DNA of 37,931 nucleotides. Source: Acidimicrobiia bacterium (GTDB lineage: Bacteria; Actinomycetota; Acidimicrobiia; IMCC26256; PALSA-555). This document shows, in pieces, positions 1 to 6,975 of the stretch; position 1 is the stretch's first letter; each line of letters starts with the position of its first letter. Position numbers and translations under genes: made by a program. The stretch spans positions 1 to 37,931 of the forward strand of contig DASZJD010000099.1 in the NCBI GenBank assembly GCA_035948415.1, in the 5' to 3' direction. Under the pieces are notes generated by a model, which worked only from the letters and a program-made list of their open reading frames with translations, ran no database searches and was not told the DNA's origin.

Positions 1-745
1 GATGGGGCGCGGCGGCCAAGCCGACCAGCTTTTGCGGAGTGAGGCTCTTGCCCACTTCGATGATGGCCAGGGGGTTGCCTTCGGTTTCGGCCAGGACCCG
101 GTCAGCGACGTCACGGTCGAGCTCGAAGCCGGCCGCCGAGGCCAGCAGCGCCTGGGCCTCGTCATACCCAAGCCCATTGAGTTCGAGTACTGGAAGTCCT
201 TGTACGGGGCTCGCCGTCATCGTGTCGCTGCGTTCACCGAAGATCACGCCGATGCGATCGGCTTGTAGCCGGCGGGCCCAGAAGGCGAGCGCGGCGATCG
301 ACTCGCTGTCCACCCACTGGGCGTCGTCGACAACGTAAAGCGCCGGCCCGTCGGCGTCTGCCGCAATGGCGGTCATGCTGATCACGGCGAGCCCCACCAG
401 GAAGGGGTTGGCAGGCGGCCCCGCCGTCAAACCCAGGGCGGAGTTCAGCGCGTTCCGTTGGACAGAGGGGAGCTGTCCGATCTGGTCGAGCATCGGGGCG
501 AGCAGCCGGTGCAGCGCGGCAAAACCGAGGTCCCGTTCCGGCTCGACGCCCGTCAGCCGAACGATCTCGAAGCCATCCGCTCTGTTCACCGCGTAGTCGA
601 GGAGCGCGGTCTTGCCCACCCCGGCCTCACCGCGGACCACCAACGCCCCGCTCAAGCCGTTGCGGATCGAGTCGAGGAGTTCGTCGATCTGCGTGCACTC
701 ATCCGCCCTGCCGACCAAGCCCACGCATTCGAACGATAACGACAT
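1..745 (-). CDS. LuxR-type AAA/STAND ATPase regulator, N-terminal part (runs off the window)
   Basis: The minus-strand frame is open from an ATG at 743-745 to the left edge (248 codons), so the C-terminal part lies outside the window. Near the N-terminus VGLVGRADE precedes a Walker A GEAGVGKT at residues 39-46. A Walker B LYVVDD followed by AQWVD lies at about 136-146, and AETEGNPLAIIE is a typical sensor-region motif. This is the ATPase half of the large MalT/LuxR-like regulators, which usually continue into TPR-like repeats and end in a LuxR helix-turn-helix; that part is not visible, so the DNA-binding end is inferred. The gene is divergent from the marR gene, with only 13 bases between starts, so the two may share a control region. 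Confidence 0.85.
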   Translation of the reverse strand, partial: MSLSFECVGLVGRADECTQIDELLDSIRNGLSGALVVRGEAGVGKTALLDYAVNRADGFEIVRLTGVEPERDLGFAALHRLLAPMLDQIGQLPSVQRNALNSALGLTAGPPANPFLVGLAVISMTAIAADADGPALYVVDDAQWVDSESIAALAFWARRLQADRIGVIFGERSDTMTASPVQGLPVLELNGLGYDEAQALLASAAGFELDRDVADRVLAETEGNPLAIIEVGKSLTPQKLVGLAAAPH

Positions 746-758
746 CGACTAGCCGGCG

Positions 759-1301
759 GTGTCTGGGCGTGCCTTTGATTGGCGTCGGACCAGACGGCGA
801 ACTCCACCGGCGTCGGCCTGCTCGTTTGCCTCAGCAACGGCGCCGCGCGCCGCTTGGCGCGCCCTCAGCCGGGCGGTAGTGGTGATCCCTCGCGTCATGG
901 AGAAGGACCTGCTCGAAGCACAGGGCCTAAACCTCACCGAGTACTCCGTGCTGTTACACCTGTCGGAGGCTCCCGACCGTTCTCTCCGGATGGGTGATCT
1001 TGCGAACTACGCATCGATCACCAGCGGCGGGCTCACTCGCGTCGTCGACCGCCTCTCTGGACAGGGCCTCATCGAGCGCGTCCGGGACGAGTCAGACGGC
1101 CGCGGCCAGATGGCAGTTCTGACGGATGCCGGCTTCCAACGACTCGAGCGTGCGTGGCCCACGCACCTGGCGAGCGCCCGCAGGCACGTAATGGACCACC
1201 TCTCAGAGCTCGACCTCGCCGGATTCGCCAAGGCCATGGGAGCGGTCGGCGATGAGGACCTGGGCCCCCCGGCGCGGCGGTCACCGCAACCAGGTTCCTG
1301 A
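759..1301 (+). CDS. MarR-family transcriptional regulator
   Basis: This encodes about 180 residues in a winged-helix MarR fold. Visible hallmarks are the first-helix segment around AWRALSR, LTEYSVLLHLSEAPD, the recognition region ITSGGLTRVVDRL, and the wing GLIERVRDESDGRGQMAVLTDAG. The frame opens with a GTG at 759. An internal ATG at 897 would remove part of helix 1, so the longer form is preferred, although the first 30 residues are Arg/Pro-rich and may not be translated. MarR proteins repress genes for drug or phenolic-acid response and lose DNA binding when they bind a ligand. The ligand cannot be told here. The neighbour on the left is divergent and is a plausible target, by inference only. 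Confidence 0.8.
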   Translation: MSGRAFDWRRTRRRTPPASACSFASATAPRAAWRALSRAVVVIPRVMEKDLLEAQGLNLTEYSVLLHLSEAPDRSLRMGDLANYASITSGGLTRVVDRLSGQGLIERVRDESDGRGQMAVLTDAGFQRLERAWPTHLASARRHVMDHLSELDLAGFAKAMGAVGDEDLGPPARRSPQPGS

Positions 1302-1336
1302 GCCCTAGAACAGATTCCCTGCTCAGGGGTGGTTTC

Positions 1337-1375
1337 CCGACCAGCGGCGGAGCAACCGTGGGGCGGGCTGGTCGG
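1337..1375. terminator. Inverted repeat between convergent genes, possible terminator
   Basis: A perfect 9-base inverted repeat (CCGACCAGC and GCTGGTCGG) is separated by a 21-base loop. It lies between the ends of the convergent marR and rpiR-type genes. There is no T-tract, so a bidirectional hairpin terminator is an inference from position. Confidence 0.4.
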
Positions 1376-1413
1376 CGCCTGCCCATCGGCTGCCGGACGA
1401 TCCGGGTGATCCT

Positions 1414-2295
1414 TTAGTTGGAGTCGACGTCGACGCGCTTGCCGGCGATGGATCGTCGCAATTCGTTGAGCGTGGCGAGCGCCTGCTCGGATCGGGACGG
1501 CTCGGCGGCCGCGATGGCGAGTACGAGTGCCTCGAGGAGCACGATGGTTGGCCCGTGGGTGGCAAACAACCCGGCCGCGCCACGACCCGCGTTGAGCTGG
1601 GCGGCGATCGGTGAGGCGGATCGGACATTGATCGTGTCTGTGATGAGGACGACCTTGGCGTTCACATCGGCAGCGTGCTGGAGAAGCACGTGCACGTACG
1701 GATGGATACGTCCGTAGGCGAGCACCACGACGGCATGGCCGCTCTCGAGTGCAAGGAGTTCGTCGGCGTGGTCGGTGCCGGCGTGCGTAAGAGATCCTGC
1801 CGGTCGGCCGAGCCGCCGGCTGAGGAACGCGGCGTAGTCGGCAAGGTGCGCCGACGGGCCGGTCCCACACCACCAGAGGTGCTTCGCGTCGGCGAGGATC
1901 GCCGCGGCGGCGTCGAAGTCCTTGGCCGGTACCCGCCGCAAGAGCGTCTGCAGGGCCACAAACTGCCGGTCGGCCGCGGTGGCCAGGACGTCGTGCGCGG
2001 TCGCCGTCCCTCCGATCGTGGCGCCCAGGCGGGACGCCAGGTCGGCCTCGTCGGCATCGCCGGCGAGCGATCGTCGAAGGTCGCGCAGGCTTGGGTAGCC
2101 GAGGGACTTCGAGGTCCGTACGACGGTGGCATCACTGGTGCCGACCGCGGCGGCGATTTCCTGCGCCGACAGGGGGGCCGCTCTGGCTCCGGATTCGAGG
2201 AGGAAGTCGGCGACTCGGCGCTCGGCAGGACTGGTGATGCGCTCTAGACGGGCCGCCAGACCGAGTGTAGTGTCTGTCTCATGCTTCTCGCTCAT
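1414..2295 (-). CDS. RpiR/MurR-family regulator (HTH plus SIS domain)
   Basis: The protein has 293 residues from ATG 2293-2295. The frame extends upstream to a TTG at 2331 but that would swallow the palindrome and the divergent gene's leader. The N-terminal HTH_6 domain (about 10-80) contains SPAERRVADFLLE, LSAQEIAAAVGTSDATVVR and LGYPSLRDLRR. A SIS sugar-isomerase fold follows (about 115-260), with LWWCGTGPSAHLA as the phosphosugar-binding turn. Family members sense sugar phosphates and control sugar catabolism. Here the divergent partner is a membrane-protein operon rather than a sugar operon, so the effector is open. A palindrome touches the start codon, suggesting autoregulation. Confidence 0.88.
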   Translation of the reverse strand: MSEKHETDTTLGLAARLERITSPAERRVADFLLESGARAAPLSAQEIAAAVGTSDATVVRTSKSLGYPSLRDLRRSLAGDADEADLASRLGATIGGTATAHDVLATAADRQFVALQTLLRRVPAKDFDAAAAILADAKHLWWCGTGPSAHLADYAAFLSRRLGRPAGSLTHAGTDHADELLALESGHAVVVLAYGRIHPYVHVLLQHAADVNAKVVLITDTINVRSASPIAAQLNAGRGAAGLFATHGPTIVLLEALVLAIAAAEPSRSEQALATLNELRRSIAGKRVDVDSN

Positions 2296-2296
2296 C

Positions 2297-2310
2297 GTAG
2301 TACATACTAC
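2297..2310. promoter_or_regulatory. Candidate operator in the rpiR-type/membrane-operon divergent region
   Basis: GTAGT-N4-ACTAC forms a 5-4-5 perfect dyad directly upstream of the rpiR-type ATG (2295) and 21 bases before the ATG of the divergent gene (2331). It is AT-rich compared with its surroundings and could also serve as a -10 region. Binding by the RpiR protein is inferred from position. Confidence 0.4.
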
Positions 2311-2330
2311 ACCCAGGTGGCGGCCGCGCA

Positions 2331-3083
2331 ATGACCCACGCGGTGTTCCTCGTTGCGGCGGCCTTCGTCGCCTGCGTGGTGGAGATGGTGGAAGCGCTGA
2401 CCATCGTGCTGGCAGTCGGGGTGACCCGAGGGTGGCGATCGGCGATCATCGGGGCCGCCACAGCGCTGGGTGCGCTGTCCTTGGTCGTCGCGCTGCTGGG
2501 TCCGGCGCTGGCCGTCCTACCGATCGACGTCTTGCGACTCTTTGTGGGTGGTCTCCTCCTGATCTTCGGGCTCCAGTGGCTCCGGAAGGCGATCTTGCGC
2601 GCGAGCGGATTCAAGGCGCGTCACGACGAGGAAGCGATCTTCGCCGAGGAGCGACGTGCCGCGCTGGCGGTGTCGCGCCGCGGATCGCGCGTCGACTGGT
2701 ACACCTTCACCGTCTCGTTCAAAGGCGTGTTTCTCGAAGGGCTTGAGGTCGCGTTCATTGTGGTCACGTTCGGAGGTGCCCAACGCAACGTCGGTTTGGC
2801 CGCGATCGGGGCCGCGGCGGCCGCGGTGGTCGTGCTCGTCGTGGGCCTGACCGTGCATCGGCCGTTGAGCCGCGTTCCCGAGAACACCATGAAGTACGCC
2901 GTCGGTGTGATGCTCAGCACCTTCGGTATCTTCTGGGCCGGTGAAGGCGCCGGTGTGACCTGGCCTGGGAGTGACGCATCGCTCATCGCACTGCTCGCGT
3001 TCGTGCTCACGATGAGTGCTCTGCTCGTCTCGATGTTGCGTCGGCGCCACCTCCGCGCTCAGCTCGCGGGAGCGATCGGATGA
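2331..3083 (+). CDS. Polytopic membrane protein with duplicated E-x-x-E motifs (FTR1/Gdt1-like candidate)
   Basis: The product is 250 residues of mostly hydrophobic helices, about seven by eye. Two related acidic motifs sit in membrane helices: VEMVEALTIVLAVG near residue 17 and FLEGLEVAFIVVTFG near 134. Each precedes a hydrophobic stretch, suggesting an internal duplication. A charged loop at about 80-125 separates the halves. E-x-x-E motifs in membrane repeats recall FTR1-type iron permeases and, more loosely, the Gdt1 cation exchangers. I believe this matches an uncharacterised family (COG4280-like), but could not check. A weak AGGTGG site lies ten bases before the ATG. The stop overlaps the start of the next gene by four bases, so the two are translationally coupled. 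Metal transport is an inference. Confidence 0.75.
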   Translation: MTHAVFLVAAAFVACVVEMVEALTIVLAVGVTRGWRSAIIGAATALGALSLVVALLGPALAVLPIDVLRLFVGGLLLIFGLQWLRKAILRASGFKARHDEEAIFAEERRAALAVSRRGSRVDWYTFTVSFKGVFLEGLEVAFIVVTFGGAQRNVGLAAIGAAAAAVVVLVVGLTVHRPLSRVPENTMKYAVGVMLSTFGIFWAGEGAGVTWPGSDASLIALLAFVLTMSALLVSMLRRRHLRAQLAGAIG

Positions 3084-3286
3084 GGGCCGTCGCGACGTTC
3101 GGCCGGTTCTGGTACGACTTCATCATCGGCGACGATTGGCGCCTCGCACTTGGCGTCGTTGCGTCGATCACAGCCGTGTACGTCGCCGCTCATCACGGGG
3201 CCGACTGGTGGTGGCTCCTGCCCCTCGCCGTCGCCGGACTCCTAACGCTTTCGGTCAGCCACGCGACCCGACCGCGATCTCGGTGA
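3080..3286 (+). CDS. Small membrane protein coupled to the E-x-x-E transporter-like gene
   Basis: The product is 68 residues. It starts with ATG inside an ATGA overlap with the gene before it. An aromatic, amphipathic N-terminus (FGRFWYDFIIGDDW) is followed by two hydrophobic segments (about 22-38 and 44-60) separated by a His/Asp/Trp loop AAHHGADWWW. I recognise no named family. Its overlap and membrane character suggest a subunit or stabiliser of the transporter-like protein. Confidence 0.65.
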   Translation: MRAVATFGRFWYDFIIGDDWRLALGVVASITAVYVAAHHGADWWWLLPLAVAGLLTLSVSHATRPRSR

Positions 3287-3363
3287 GCCAATCGTTGGCC
3301 GCGGGCACTGGTCCCGGCAGGGATGGCGCAGGTCGGCTGACGTAGCCGAACATCGGCAGTGCT

Positions 3364-3394
3364 CAGGCGGATGAGGAAGAGCGTTCGCCGCCTG
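3364..3394. terminator. Weak hairpin between convergent genes
   Basis: CAGGCGG and CCGCCTG pair over seven bases with a 17-base loop, between the end of the small membrane gene (3286) and the end of the minus-strand dioxygenase (3405). A GTTAACTTTGATG stretch follows on the plus strand. Terminator function is inferred. Confidence 0.3.
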
Positions 3395-3404
3395 GGCCGG
3401 TTCG

Positions 3405-4325
3405 TTAACTTTGATGTGAGGCGGCCATCAGGTCGGCGAGGTCGTCGGGCTCCAGCATTGAGGGTGGCACGTCGGGCCCCCACGCGTACAGAGCGCGAAG
3501 CGACGGTTCCCAGGTTCCTGGTGTCCAGAGTTGGTCGTCAGTGATGGTGTCCATGTCCGAGTAGTACTCAGAGAAGTTGCCGGCTGGGTCTCGCAGGTAC
3601 CAGAAGAAGTTCGAGCCGATGAAGTGACGGCCGAGCCCCCAGGTGTGACGCTCCGGGTGACCGTCGAGCATCCGCGTGGCTCCGCGGCCAACTTCGTCGA
3701 CATCTTCGACCTGCCAGGACGTGTGATGCAGGAACGCCACCGGCGACGGCTGGATCAGCAGGTTGTGATGGTCGGTGGAGCACCGCAGGAACGCGGCCAC
3801 GCCCCGGACTTCGTCGCTCACCTTGAAGCCGACGCCGTCGACGAAGAAGCGCTGCGAAGCGTCGGGGTCGGGCGTGCCAATGACGACGTGCCCCAGTTTG
3901 CGGGGGCGGATCGGTTCGTCGCGCAGGACGGCTGGTGCACGACGGTTCGTTCGCTCGGCACGTCCGGGCCCGTTGTACGGCCCGATCGCGGCTGGATCTT
4001 GTGCGATCCGGGGCAGCACCTCGATCAAGGCTCGAGCGCCGCTACGAACCTCGACTGCGCTGACGCTGCCAGGGTCGCGCTGGCTCGTGACCCCGAGTCT
4101 GGCGAGTCGGTCGGCAACGCGGTCCAAGTCGTCGGGGTCGTCGGCTCCGATACACAACTCGACGAGCCGACGGGTGGGGCTCTCGATGATGCGAAGCTGC
4201 TCCCCGCCATCGCGGGTCGAAAAGCAGGCACCGTCACGGGTCAGCCCGAACTCGTCGTAGTACCGAGCCGTTGCTTCGACGTTGGGGACGCCGATCGTGA
4301 TCGACGCCAGTCTGTGCAAGGCCAC
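3405..4325 (-). CDS. Two-domain VOC-fold extradiol ring-cleavage dioxygenase
   Basis: The protein has 306 residues with two vicinal-oxygen-chelate modules (about 1-110 and 140-265), the architecture and length of type I extradiol dioxygenases such as BphC. Likely Fe(II) ligands are H146 (KLGHVVIG), H201 (HHTSWQVED) and E253 (NFSEYYSD). These lie close to the numbering known for BphC (146, 210, 260). FFWYLRDPAGN is the conserved C-terminal substrate-side motif. Such enzymes insert O2 next to a catechol hydroxyl to open the aromatic ring. It is the last gene of a minus-strand set with a fumarylacetoacetase-like hydrolase and a split-barrel flavoprotein, so a ring-cleavage and fragmentation route is likely. 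The actual catechol cannot be told. Confidence 0.85.
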   Translation of the reverse strand: MALHRLASITIGVPNVEATARYYDEFGLTRDGACFSTRDGGEQLRIIESPTRRLVELCIGADDPDDLDRVADRLARLGVTSQRDPGSVSAVEVRSGARALIEVLPRIAQDPAAIGPYNGPGRAERTNRRAPAVLRDEPIRPRKLGHVVIGTPDPDASQRFFVDGVGFKVSDEVRGVAAFLRCSTDHHNLLIQPSPVAFLHHTSWQVEDVDEVGRGATRMLDGHPERHTWGLGRHFIGSNFFWYLRDPAGNFSEYYSDMDTITDDQLWTPGTWEPSLRALYAWGPDVPPSMLEPDDLADLMAASHQS

Positions 4326-4369
4326 GACGTCCTCTCAGCTCGACGGCCGACCAGCCGGGTTGGCGATGG

Positions 4370-5230
4370 TCATCGATGTGCCCGCTGCGGTACCCGGCAC
4401 ACGTTCGTCAGGGTGCCAATGCCTTCGATCGTGGTCGTGATCACGTCCCCGTCGCCGAGGAACCGGAGACTTGCGGCGCCGACCCCGTCCGGCGTGCCGG
4501 TGAAGATGAGATCGCCGGGGCTGAGGCTGAGGATGCTGGACAGGTAGCTGATCAGGGTCGGGATGTCGAAGATCAGGTTCGACGTGCGATCCTCTTGGCG
4601 TCGCTCATGATTGACGTCACAGGTGATCAGCAGGTCACCGGGGTTGGCGAAAGAGTCAGTGGAGACGACGACCGGGCCGATCGGCCCGTAGGTGTCCCGG
4701 GACTTGCCCAGATCGAAGTGGGCGGGCTCGGCCGCGAACTGCAAGGCCCGGTCGGAGATGTCCTGCCCGACGGTCAGCCCACCGACGTGGCCCCACGCGT
4801 CCTCGCGCCTGATATCGCGACCCCCACGGCCGATCACGACCACGAGCTCCGCTTCGTAGTCGTCGGTGCTTCCGCCAAGGATGACGAGGTCGGTGGGCCC
4901 GGCAAGACAGCTCGGGAACTTCGTGAAGATGAGCGGCGCGTCCGGCACCTTCATCTTGGACTCGTCCACATGCGACCGATAGTTGAGCCCGACTGCGAAC
5001 ACGCTCCGGGGCGAGGGGATCGGTGGTCGAACGCCGGCGTCCCTGATGTTCCCGTCGGGCACGGCTTCCCGGATGGTGCCAGCCGCCTGGTGCAGCTCGT
5101 CGAGCCGACGCCACGCGCCCATCGGATCGGCGCTAATAACGCCGCCGCTCACCCTCGACGCGTCGAACCAGCGGCCGTCGGAATCGACGAGCGCGGAGCG
5201 GCCGTCGACGTTGGCGAATCGGAACGTCAA
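4370..5230 (-). CDS. Fumarylacetoacetate hydrolase-family protein
   Basis: The product is 286 residues with the FAH C-terminal fold: VGLNYRSHVDE (78-90), DDYEAELVVVIG (123-134), TVGQDISDR (153-161), GKSRDTYGPIGP and the closing motif FTGTPDGVG. Predicted metal ligands are E126, E128 and D157. H87 and E90 form the usual catalytic pair on the lid. Family members hydrolyse or decarboxylate beta-diketone or oxo-enoate products of ring cleavage, which fits the dioxygenase 44 bases downstream. Its start overlaps the end of the preceding gene (5227) by four bases, indicating translational coupling. It could be a 2-hydroxyhepta-2,4-diene-1,7-dioate isomerase-type or acylpyruvase-type enzyme; sequence alone does not decide. 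Confidence 0.88.
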   Translation of the reverse strand: MTFRFANVDGRSALVDSDGRWFDASRVSGGVISADPMGAWRRLDELHQAAGTIREAVPDGNIRDAGVRPPIPSPRSVFAVGLNYRSHVDESKMKVPDAPLIFTKFPSCLAGPTDLVILGGSTDDYEAELVVVIGRGGRDIRREDAWGHVGGLTVGQDISDRALQFAAEPAHFDLGKSRDTYGPIGPVVVSTDSFANPGDLLITCDVNHERRQEDRTSNLIFDIPTLISYLSSILSLSPGDLIFTGTPDGVGAASLRFLGDGDVITTTIEGIGTLTNVCRVPQRAHR

Positions 5231-5841
5231 GCTTCGTCCGGGGCGTCCGGAGCAGCCCAGGGCATTGACGCCGAGACCCAGTGGGTCAGCGGCTCCTCCT
5301 GGTCGTTGCGGTGCAGGTGTCGCGGCGGCGTCACGAACGTCGCGTAGGGCCGGCAGCGCACCAGCACCCGGCCTTCTTCCTCTGCGACCGCCTTGACCAC
5401 GGGGCGCAGCTCTGGTGCCAACGGCTCACCCGACATTCGCTCAGCCACCGCCATCATCGCGTCGATCAGCGTTTCGTCGTCGTCGTCGATCACCGCGTCG
5501 CAGTAGACCTGCAGGTAAGCGAAGGGCCAGGTCTCGTCGAGGACGCAGAGGCTGACTTTGCCGTTCCGGGCGACGGCTTTGGCCTTGGCCCGCTCGGCCA
5601 TGGTTGCCACGAGCAGGTCGTCGTTGGCCGCTGGGATGTAGTAGACGACCGACATCGCCGGTCCATCCAACCGGCGGCCGTAACCGAACACGCAGGTCCG
5701 GTGGGTCCGAACGAACAGCCGCCGCTCCGAGGGCAGCATGTCTCGATCCGTCGGCGCCTGGAACGGATCCTTCGACAGCGGCAACAGACGCACCGACGCG
5801 GGATCTCGGTCTTGGTTCGTGACCCCACGAGCAGCGCCCAT
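5227..5841 (-). CDS. Pyridoxamine-5'-phosphate-oxidase-like split-barrel protein (FMN or F420)
   Basis: The protein has 204 residues. Motifs ERRLFVRTHRTCVFGYGR, VVYYIPAANDDLLVATM, AKAKAVARNGKVSLCVLDE and AYLQVYCDAVID fit the split beta-barrel fold that binds FMN or F420. The ATG at 5841 has a good TGGAGGAA site just before it, which favours this start over an internal ATG at 5738. It leads a three-gene minus-strand operon and overlaps the next gene by four bases. In actinobacteria such proteins reduce or oxidise small aromatics, or act as poorly understood reductases. A redox step before or after ring cleavage is inferred from context. The divergent TetR gene is the likely regulator. Confidence 0.78.
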   Translation of the reverse strand: MGAARGVTNQDRDPASVRLLPLSKDPFQAPTDRDMLPSERRLFVRTHRTCVFGYGRRLDGPAMSVVYYIPAANDDLLVATMAERAKAKAVARNGKVSLCVLDETWPFAYLQVYCDAVIDDDDETLIDAMMAVAERMSGEPLAPELRPVVKAVAEEEGRVLVRCRPYATFVTPPRHLHRNDQEEPLTHWVSASMPWAAPDAPDEA

Positions 5842-5868
5842 ATTCCTCCACCTGCTGCTGGGCTATTA

Positions 5869-5882
5869 TTATCGATTGATAA
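5869..5882. promoter_or_regulatory. Candidate TetR operator in divergent promoter
   Basis: TTATC-GATT-GATAA is a perfect 5-4-5 dyad within an unusually AT-rich patch, 28 bases from the flavoprotein start and 22 bases from the tetR start. TATTAT on the plus strand (5864-5869) and GATAAT on the minus strand resemble -10 elements, so binding here would block both promoters. Function is inferred from position and symmetry. Confidence 0.5.
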
Positions 5883-5904
5883 CAGAGGCTACGCTCTGCC
5901 GGCG

Positions 5905-6615
5905 ATGCAGCGCAAGGCCCAAGCGCCCAACAAGGTCCGGCTCCGCCGGGCGAGGGCCGACATCCGCGAGGCCCTGCTGGAGTCGGCACTGGTCGAGTTC
6001 GGGGCCAAGGGCTTCGACGGCGCGTCAACGCGTGCAATCGCGGGGCGCGTTGAGGCGCACCAGCCGCAGATCAACTACCACTTCGAGTCGAAGGCGGCCC
6101 TGTGGACCGCCGCGGTGGACTACCTCTTCGGCCTCCTGTGGGAGGCGCTGGAGGGTGTGATCCCCGCCAAGGTGACCGGAGTTGATGCATGGGAGCTCGC
6201 CGCGGCCTTCGCGGATGGGATACGTCGGTTCGTGGGATTCGCAGCCGAGCACCCCGAGCTCAACCAGATCATGGTGCACGAGGGCACCGCGGCCAGCGAC
6301 CGGCTGGCGTGGTTGACCGAGACCCACGTGAAGCCGTTCTTCGACGGCATCCGGCCAGCGTGGCAGACGCTTCGTGAAGCCGGCATCGCCGCACCCATCG
6401 ACCACGAGATCCTCTACTACGTGCTGATCGGCGCGGCATCGTTGCCCTATGTGAACGCCTCCGAAGTTCGCCTTCTCACCGGCCGGGATCCGAATAACCC
6501 CGCGTGGATCGGCGCTCACGCTGAAGGGCTGGTGACCATCCTCCTGCCGGGACTGGCCGCACCTCGCCCATCATTTGCCATCAAACCTGGCCGCACGCGG
6601 CGACACAGGAGATAA
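5905..6615 (+). CDS. TetR-family transcriptional regulator
   Basis: The protein has 236 residues from ATG 5905. The frame is open far upstream, but that part is antisense to the flavoprotein gene. The N-terminal DNA-binding domain shows ALLESALVEFGAKGFDGAST and a recognition helix in RVEAHQPQINYHFESKAALW (about 40-65). A ligand domain follows with a conserved FVGFAAEHPELNQIMVHEG. It is divergent from the aromatic-degradation operon and most likely represses it. An odd feature: the last ~17 codons (PSFAIKPGRTRRHRR end) lie inside the ~177-base direct repeat that begins at 6563. The native C-terminus may therefore have been replaced when the repeat arrived. Confidence 0.88.
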   Translation: MQRKAQAPNKVRLRRARADIREALLESALVEFGAKGFDGASTRAIAGRVEAHQPQINYHFESKAALWTAAVDYLFGLLWEALEGVIPAKVTGVDAWELAAAFADGIRRFVGFAAEHPELNQIMVHEGTAASDRLAWLTETHVKPFFDGIRPAWQTLREAGIAAPIDHEILYYVLIGAASLPYVNASEVRLLTGRDPNNPAWIGAHAEGLVTILLPGLAAPRPSFAIKPGRTRRHRR

Positions 6616-6740
6616 TCAGAGGACACGAAGACGGAACATGAGCAGCCTCAACGTCATTCGTTGATATCACATGGACGTCCGGCAAGGGGTCTGCAAAACC
6701 CTGGACGTGGGGTTCAATTCCCACCGCCGCGTCCAAGAGC
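6563..6740 (+). repeat. Direct repeat, copy 1 (tRNA-Cys-like end)
   Basis: This ~178-base unit recurs at 11847-12022 in the same orientation, with roughly four of five positions identical by eye and a few one-base indels. Blocks of exact identity include GAACATGAGCAGCCTCAACG and TTCAATTCCCACCGCCGC. The unit begins inside the tetR coding end, has a middle part that reads like a protein C-terminus, and ends in a tRNA-like 3' half. The pairing of a tRNA 3' end with a direct repeat around a gene cargo is what integrase-type insertion leaves behind. No integrase is visible. Confidence 0.8.
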
Positions 6741-6975
6741 TCTTCTCTCATCAGCGGCCGCGCCCACGCCGCTGGGAGCGATCCGTCCGGATACGACGCT
6801 GCCGTTAATGGTGGCGCGTCTGGGCTTTCGCCCCATCGCCAGCGCTTGGATGTTGGGCTGGATCCTTTGGGCAGAACGGCTCTGAGGCCAGCGAATGGTG
6901 TCGGATCCTCGGTCCGTGCTCGATCGCGCGCTCGTAGGTGAACAATAGGGAGGCCTGCGTGATTGGGGGCCGGTC
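6616..6975. other. Intergenic stretch without a supported gene
   Basis: The first 125 bases are the rest of direct repeat copy 1. The remainder (6741-6975) shows no convincing reading frame. A GGGAGG at 6948-6953 lies too far (about 23 bases) from the TTG start of the next gene to be an ordinary ribosome site, while GGGGG at 6965-6969 is better placed. No clear promoter was seen. Confidence 0.6.
6680..6735 (+). pseudogene. tRNA-Cys-like 3' fragment, copy 1
   Basis: The sequence folds as a tRNA from the D-arm 3' side onward. The anticodon stem GGGGT/ACCCT (6686-6690, 6698-6702) encloses loop CTGCAAA with anticodon GCA at 6693-6695. A T-loop TTCAATT follows at 6713-6719, then an acceptor-like CGCCGCG and an encoded TCCA. 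The T-stem has one extra G compared with the perfect GTGGG/CCCAC. No matching 5' acceptor (it would be CGCGGCG) exists at the right distance upstream. It is therefore a fragment, not a working tRNA. Confidence 0.6.

Noticed and set aside
5281-5904. Upstream extension of the tetR frame
   Set aside because: It is antisense to the flavoprotein gene, and TetR proteins start just before the helix-turn-helix as at 5905.
6680-6735. A functional tRNA-Cys gene
   Set aside because: The 5' acceptor strand and D-arm are missing and the T-stem is imperfect; the same holds for 11965-12017.
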